Shown: piece after piece, positions 60,971 to 64,000 of the stretch | Layout of the letters: every line of letters begins with the position of its first letter | Numbering within the stretch: position 1 is the first letter of the stretch | The notes under the pieces: model-generated | Databases searched by the model: none | What the model saw: only the letters and a program-made list of their open reading frames with translations | What the model was told of the DNA's origin: nothing | Translations under genes and position numbers: made by a program | From: Pholis gunnellus | Lineage: Eukaryota > Chordata > Actinopteri > Perciformes > Pholidae | DNA: 64,000 nucleotides | Assembly: GCA_910591455.2 (NCBI GenBank) | Contig: OU342814.1 | Coordinates: forward strand, 16,177,303 to 16,241,302 | Direction: 5' to 3'

Positions 60971-61024
60971 TGTAATTACAACATAATTAAATGGTTTCAT
61001 CACTGTAATTACATACCATTTAAT
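60971..61024. promoter_or_regulatory. nested palindrome cluster of TGTAATTACA and an inverted repeat
   Basis: TGTAATTACA occurs at 60971-60980 and 61004-61013. ATTAAATGGT (60986-60995) and ACCATTTAAT (61015-61024) form a perfect 10 bp inverted repeat around the second copy. All of this lies in 54 bp. TAATTA is the homeodomain core, so this may be a homeoprotein-bound element. Confidence 0.4.
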
Positions 61025-61136
61025 GTGCCGCTGTCATTATACGACTGTAAGTGTGTGCATATAGAATGTGCAAACAGCCAAACTTGTTTAAACACAAATG
61101 CACAGGCGCATACAAACACAAACATATGTGCACTGC

Positions 61137-61155
61137 ACACACACACACACACACA
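61137..61155. repeat. (CA)n microsatellite
   Basis: About nine CA units in CA-rich surroundings (61085-61190). Confidence 0.85.
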
Positions 61156-62782
61156 CCACTTCACACCCACATTCATACACTCACACAGCAACCTTTTGCA
61201 AAAGCCAGCTTTGAGAAGGCTAATCTGTGCCTCAGTCCCGTCTCTTGTCAAGTTCAAGAGGGTTAACAAATCTTTACCTCCAGAACAGCCCTCCTCTTCC
61301 CCCTTTCATGTCCACATTTGTTCGCTGTATGTCCAAAAATCTACAGAGGCCCGTCCCGACTCAGTTGGGATTGGTTTAGCTGAAGAGCTGGAGGCTTTTC
61401 AGTTGCTGGCATCTGTTGTTCCTCTTCCCAGAGCTGCTGGCAGTCAGTTAATGGCCATGCTTGGGACCTAGAGAGAGAGAACAGTGGCTGATTTCCCTAT
61501 AGCCATCGCACCAATCCCGGCACACCACCAACTGCAGATGAGCCACCAGCAGCTAGAAACATTCAGGCTAATGCTCCGCTTCTCTGAGAGTTTGGGGCAG
61601 ATGTTCCTCACTTTCCGTGTTTCGTCACATAACTCAACACTGTCAAGTTTGTCTTTTCATCCAGGGTATACTCCTGTGTTTAGAAGTGTTATATTCTGGG
61701 TCACCTAATGGAAACAGCAACACGATTAAAAGCACATTTGAATACTTTGAACTGAAGACACACACGATTAAACAAGACACCCGTCTTCTGACAGTGACAG
61801 TTTTAGTTTACAATCAACAAGTTATTTTTTTCTGCTTTTCTTGCCTATGACCAATACATAGTTCGTCTTAACTTGGTGCGGATCATGCATCTTATTATTA
61901 TTGCAGCCACTCCGGGGCTCACTCCTCGGCATCTGCATAATACTGAAGGAGGTTGCTACAGTTTAATCAGTATCTTGTTACTCTAGAGAGTAAGGCTGGA
62001 TATGTTATCACTAAGGAGGAAGTTCAAATGAAGCTCGATAAATAAATTAATGCCTTGATGATTAGCCGTCACATAAGCAATTAAAATGACTTCAAATTAT
62101 TCATTTTCAAACAGGTGCAGCGAAAGAAGGGTGTGATTGTTGTAGTAATTGTCAAAATCGAACAATTTGTTTTGATGAACCTTCCATATGCACCTCTTAT
62201 GAAAAATTCAAGCCGGCGTGCGTAAAATAATTCAAAGTCATTTAATAATAGAATCCCATATAGCATATGTATCAGGGGTGTTTTTGTCTCTTGTTTCAGT
62301 CTTGCCTGGGCCTTCTTTTCTCTCTCTCGCTCACACTGCTGAATGTTCATGGGCTTTTGAAATCGCCATGACAAAACTATGTAGAAAACTCAATCACATT
62401 CTTTTAGCAAATTATTAATTGTGACTGTCATAGTCACAGCATCCTCCTGACAATCTCACAACTGCCTCAGAAAAATACACTTGACAGCTCAGGACCCCAA
62501 ATCCCACAATGAATTCGTCCTTGACACATCCTTAATGACGATCATCTTGATGATTGTAAATACATTATCATATCAGATCACGTCTGTGTTGCAATCATCA
62601 CCTCCATTTCCTTTTAATTAAACAGCAAAGCTGACACCACATCTGTCAAAAAGGAAGTGAGACTTTTTGAAATCGGTGTGAACTTCTTTCTTTTTTCCTC
62701 ATTCCTGTTCCACAGCAAACAATAGAGAGACGGAAAATGGCTTTGAAAATAACAAGCTCTATCAGTGCCTATCTCCTCCTTG

Positions 62783-62890
62783 GCCTCTCTGTCTCTCTTC
62801 CTCTACCCCTCTCTCTCCCCCCCCTCGTTCTCTCCCTCTCACACTCTCACCCCTTCTCCATCTCTTTTCTATCCGTCTCTCCCTTTCTCC
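62783..62890. repeat. CT-rich polypyrimidine tract
   Basis: Irregular CT/CCCT sequence of about 110 bp. The open frames across it are low complexity. Confidence 0.85.
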
Positions 62891-64000
62891 CACCACTTGA
62901 AAGGCAGGGTAATGAGACAGCTAGAGAGCAAAGGAAGGTGTCCGCGGAGCATCAGTTGTGCATGGAAGAAGTGAAAATTTACTGCAAATGAGACGATGCC
63001 AGTAAATTCATTTTTATTCAGATTACTGTCATCATACATTACAGCTTCCCTTGTAAACATTTGGCCTCGGTCTTTGTGATGAGGTGTCATTATTTGCCAG
63101 ATTACGTTATTAAGCTATTAACACGTCAAGCACGGCGGGCAACAATACAGGGCCACGCTTAAACAAGCTGAAGAGAATGAAGGAGGTGTCACTGGCTTGA
63201 CATATGAAGGCACTTAATAGCTGCTGCTCTGAGGACAGAAGAGAGAAATTAAATAGACAGCTTTCAGCAGAGAATGGAGAGAGCTATTCACAAGTACTCA
63301 GAGCTGACTGAACTGTCTTTACAGGGTGATTATTTACCAGGCCAGTAAATAAAATGCCGCAATTTAAGTCTATGGAAAACATATTTCCGCTCACATGTAT
63401 GTTTATAGCACCTATTTACATGTTATTGGTGTCATTATTAAAAAGAGGCCTGTGTTTGTTATGAATTAGAAGACCCAGTAATCTGGTTGTTGGCTTTTAT
63501 AACACTGTAAATGGTACAGAAACGTTATGGTCTAAATAGTTTTTAATTGAATTCATGAAAAGGGAAAAAAAAGTTTCAGGAGCACAAAGACATTGATTTA
63601 AAGTCTGCAGTTTTAAAACTGTGCAACTGACTAAAAAGTTTCCCTTTGTGTGTTGTTCTGTTGAACTTTAATTTTTTTTATTTTTTTTATCAAATCTCCT
63701 CAAAAAATGTCAGCATTATGAAATAAACAGGGGTCCCACTGGTGACATGAAGAGGCTGTACACGGACAGCCAAGTCAGCGGTTTTGAGTGGATAAATCCA
63801 TGGTAACCTATTGAAATGGTTCAACCACAGCCAAAATCAGCCACGACAGCCAATGGAGCCAGAGCCCCCCGTTCAGCCAGCACAGCAGCTTAGCAGTCTT
63901 AACAGAGAATCCACCACTTATCATCATCGGCATCCAGCACCACAACACTCCACCATGAAGAGGCTTGAGTTAAGCCGGTTAAAATAACACGAGACAATAC

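Larger units (their letters stand above)
56669..64000. other. gene-free region to the window end
   Basis: Unique AT-rich sequence with CA, GA and CT tracts, the NKX2-like pair at 57722 and the palindrome cluster at 60971. A 164-residue open frame at 59522-60016 has no recognisable domain or start context. No splice-bounded exon resembling a known protein is seen up to 64000. Confidence 0.5.

Noticed and set aside
61025..61471. 148-residue open frame
   Set aside because: The first half is a CA repeat translated as Thr-His, and the rest has no recognisable domain.

Overview
The window is vertebrate nuclear DNA, most likely from a teleost fish. Supporting signs are a split gene with GT-AG introns, dense CA/TG and CT microsatellites, and three diverged copies of a roughly 280 bp repeat (termini gctgcaac/gttgcagc) that I know as common in teleosts. 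The compactness also fits: an O6-methylguanine-DNA methyltransferase gene occupies about 17-19 kb here, against about 300 kb in human. I cannot name the species.

The only protein gene I can support is mgmt on the minus strand. Its four coding exons are at 19331-19195, 10324-10164, 5731-5592 and 2677-2549. All junctions are GT-AG, the phases agree, and the joined reading frame is 567 nt (188 residues plus stop). It keeps the zinc ligands, arginine finger and PCHRV active site of the family. A CpG-rich block at 21299-21885 with an inverted pair of CCAAT boxes is the likely promoter. A non-coding first exon probably lies in it, as in human.

Layout: 1-2548 is the region downstream of mgmt, including its probable 3'UTR. 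From 2549 to 19343 are the coding exons and three introns, which hold non-repetitive, regulatory-looking blocks. From 19344 to 21885 are the probable intron 1 and promoter, with an inverted pair of repeat copies. From about 21.9 kb to 64 kb is a 42 kb stretch with no exon I can recognise. It holds microsatellites, one long foldback element (26943-27378), two CpG-dense patches (29418-29690 and 31085-31600), G-rich and homopolymer tracts, and several clusters of TAAT-type palindromes.

In human, MGMT lies between a large gene desert on the MKI67 side and EBF3 on the other. Its transcription points toward EBF3. By that order the right-hand desert here would be the MKI67-side desert, and ebf3 would lie beyond coordinate 1. 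The near-absence of autonomous transposons, together with the palindrome clusters, suggests a regulatory landscape for a developmental neighbour such as ebf3, with mgmt as a bystander. This is inference from gene order; conservation itself cannot be seen in one sequence.
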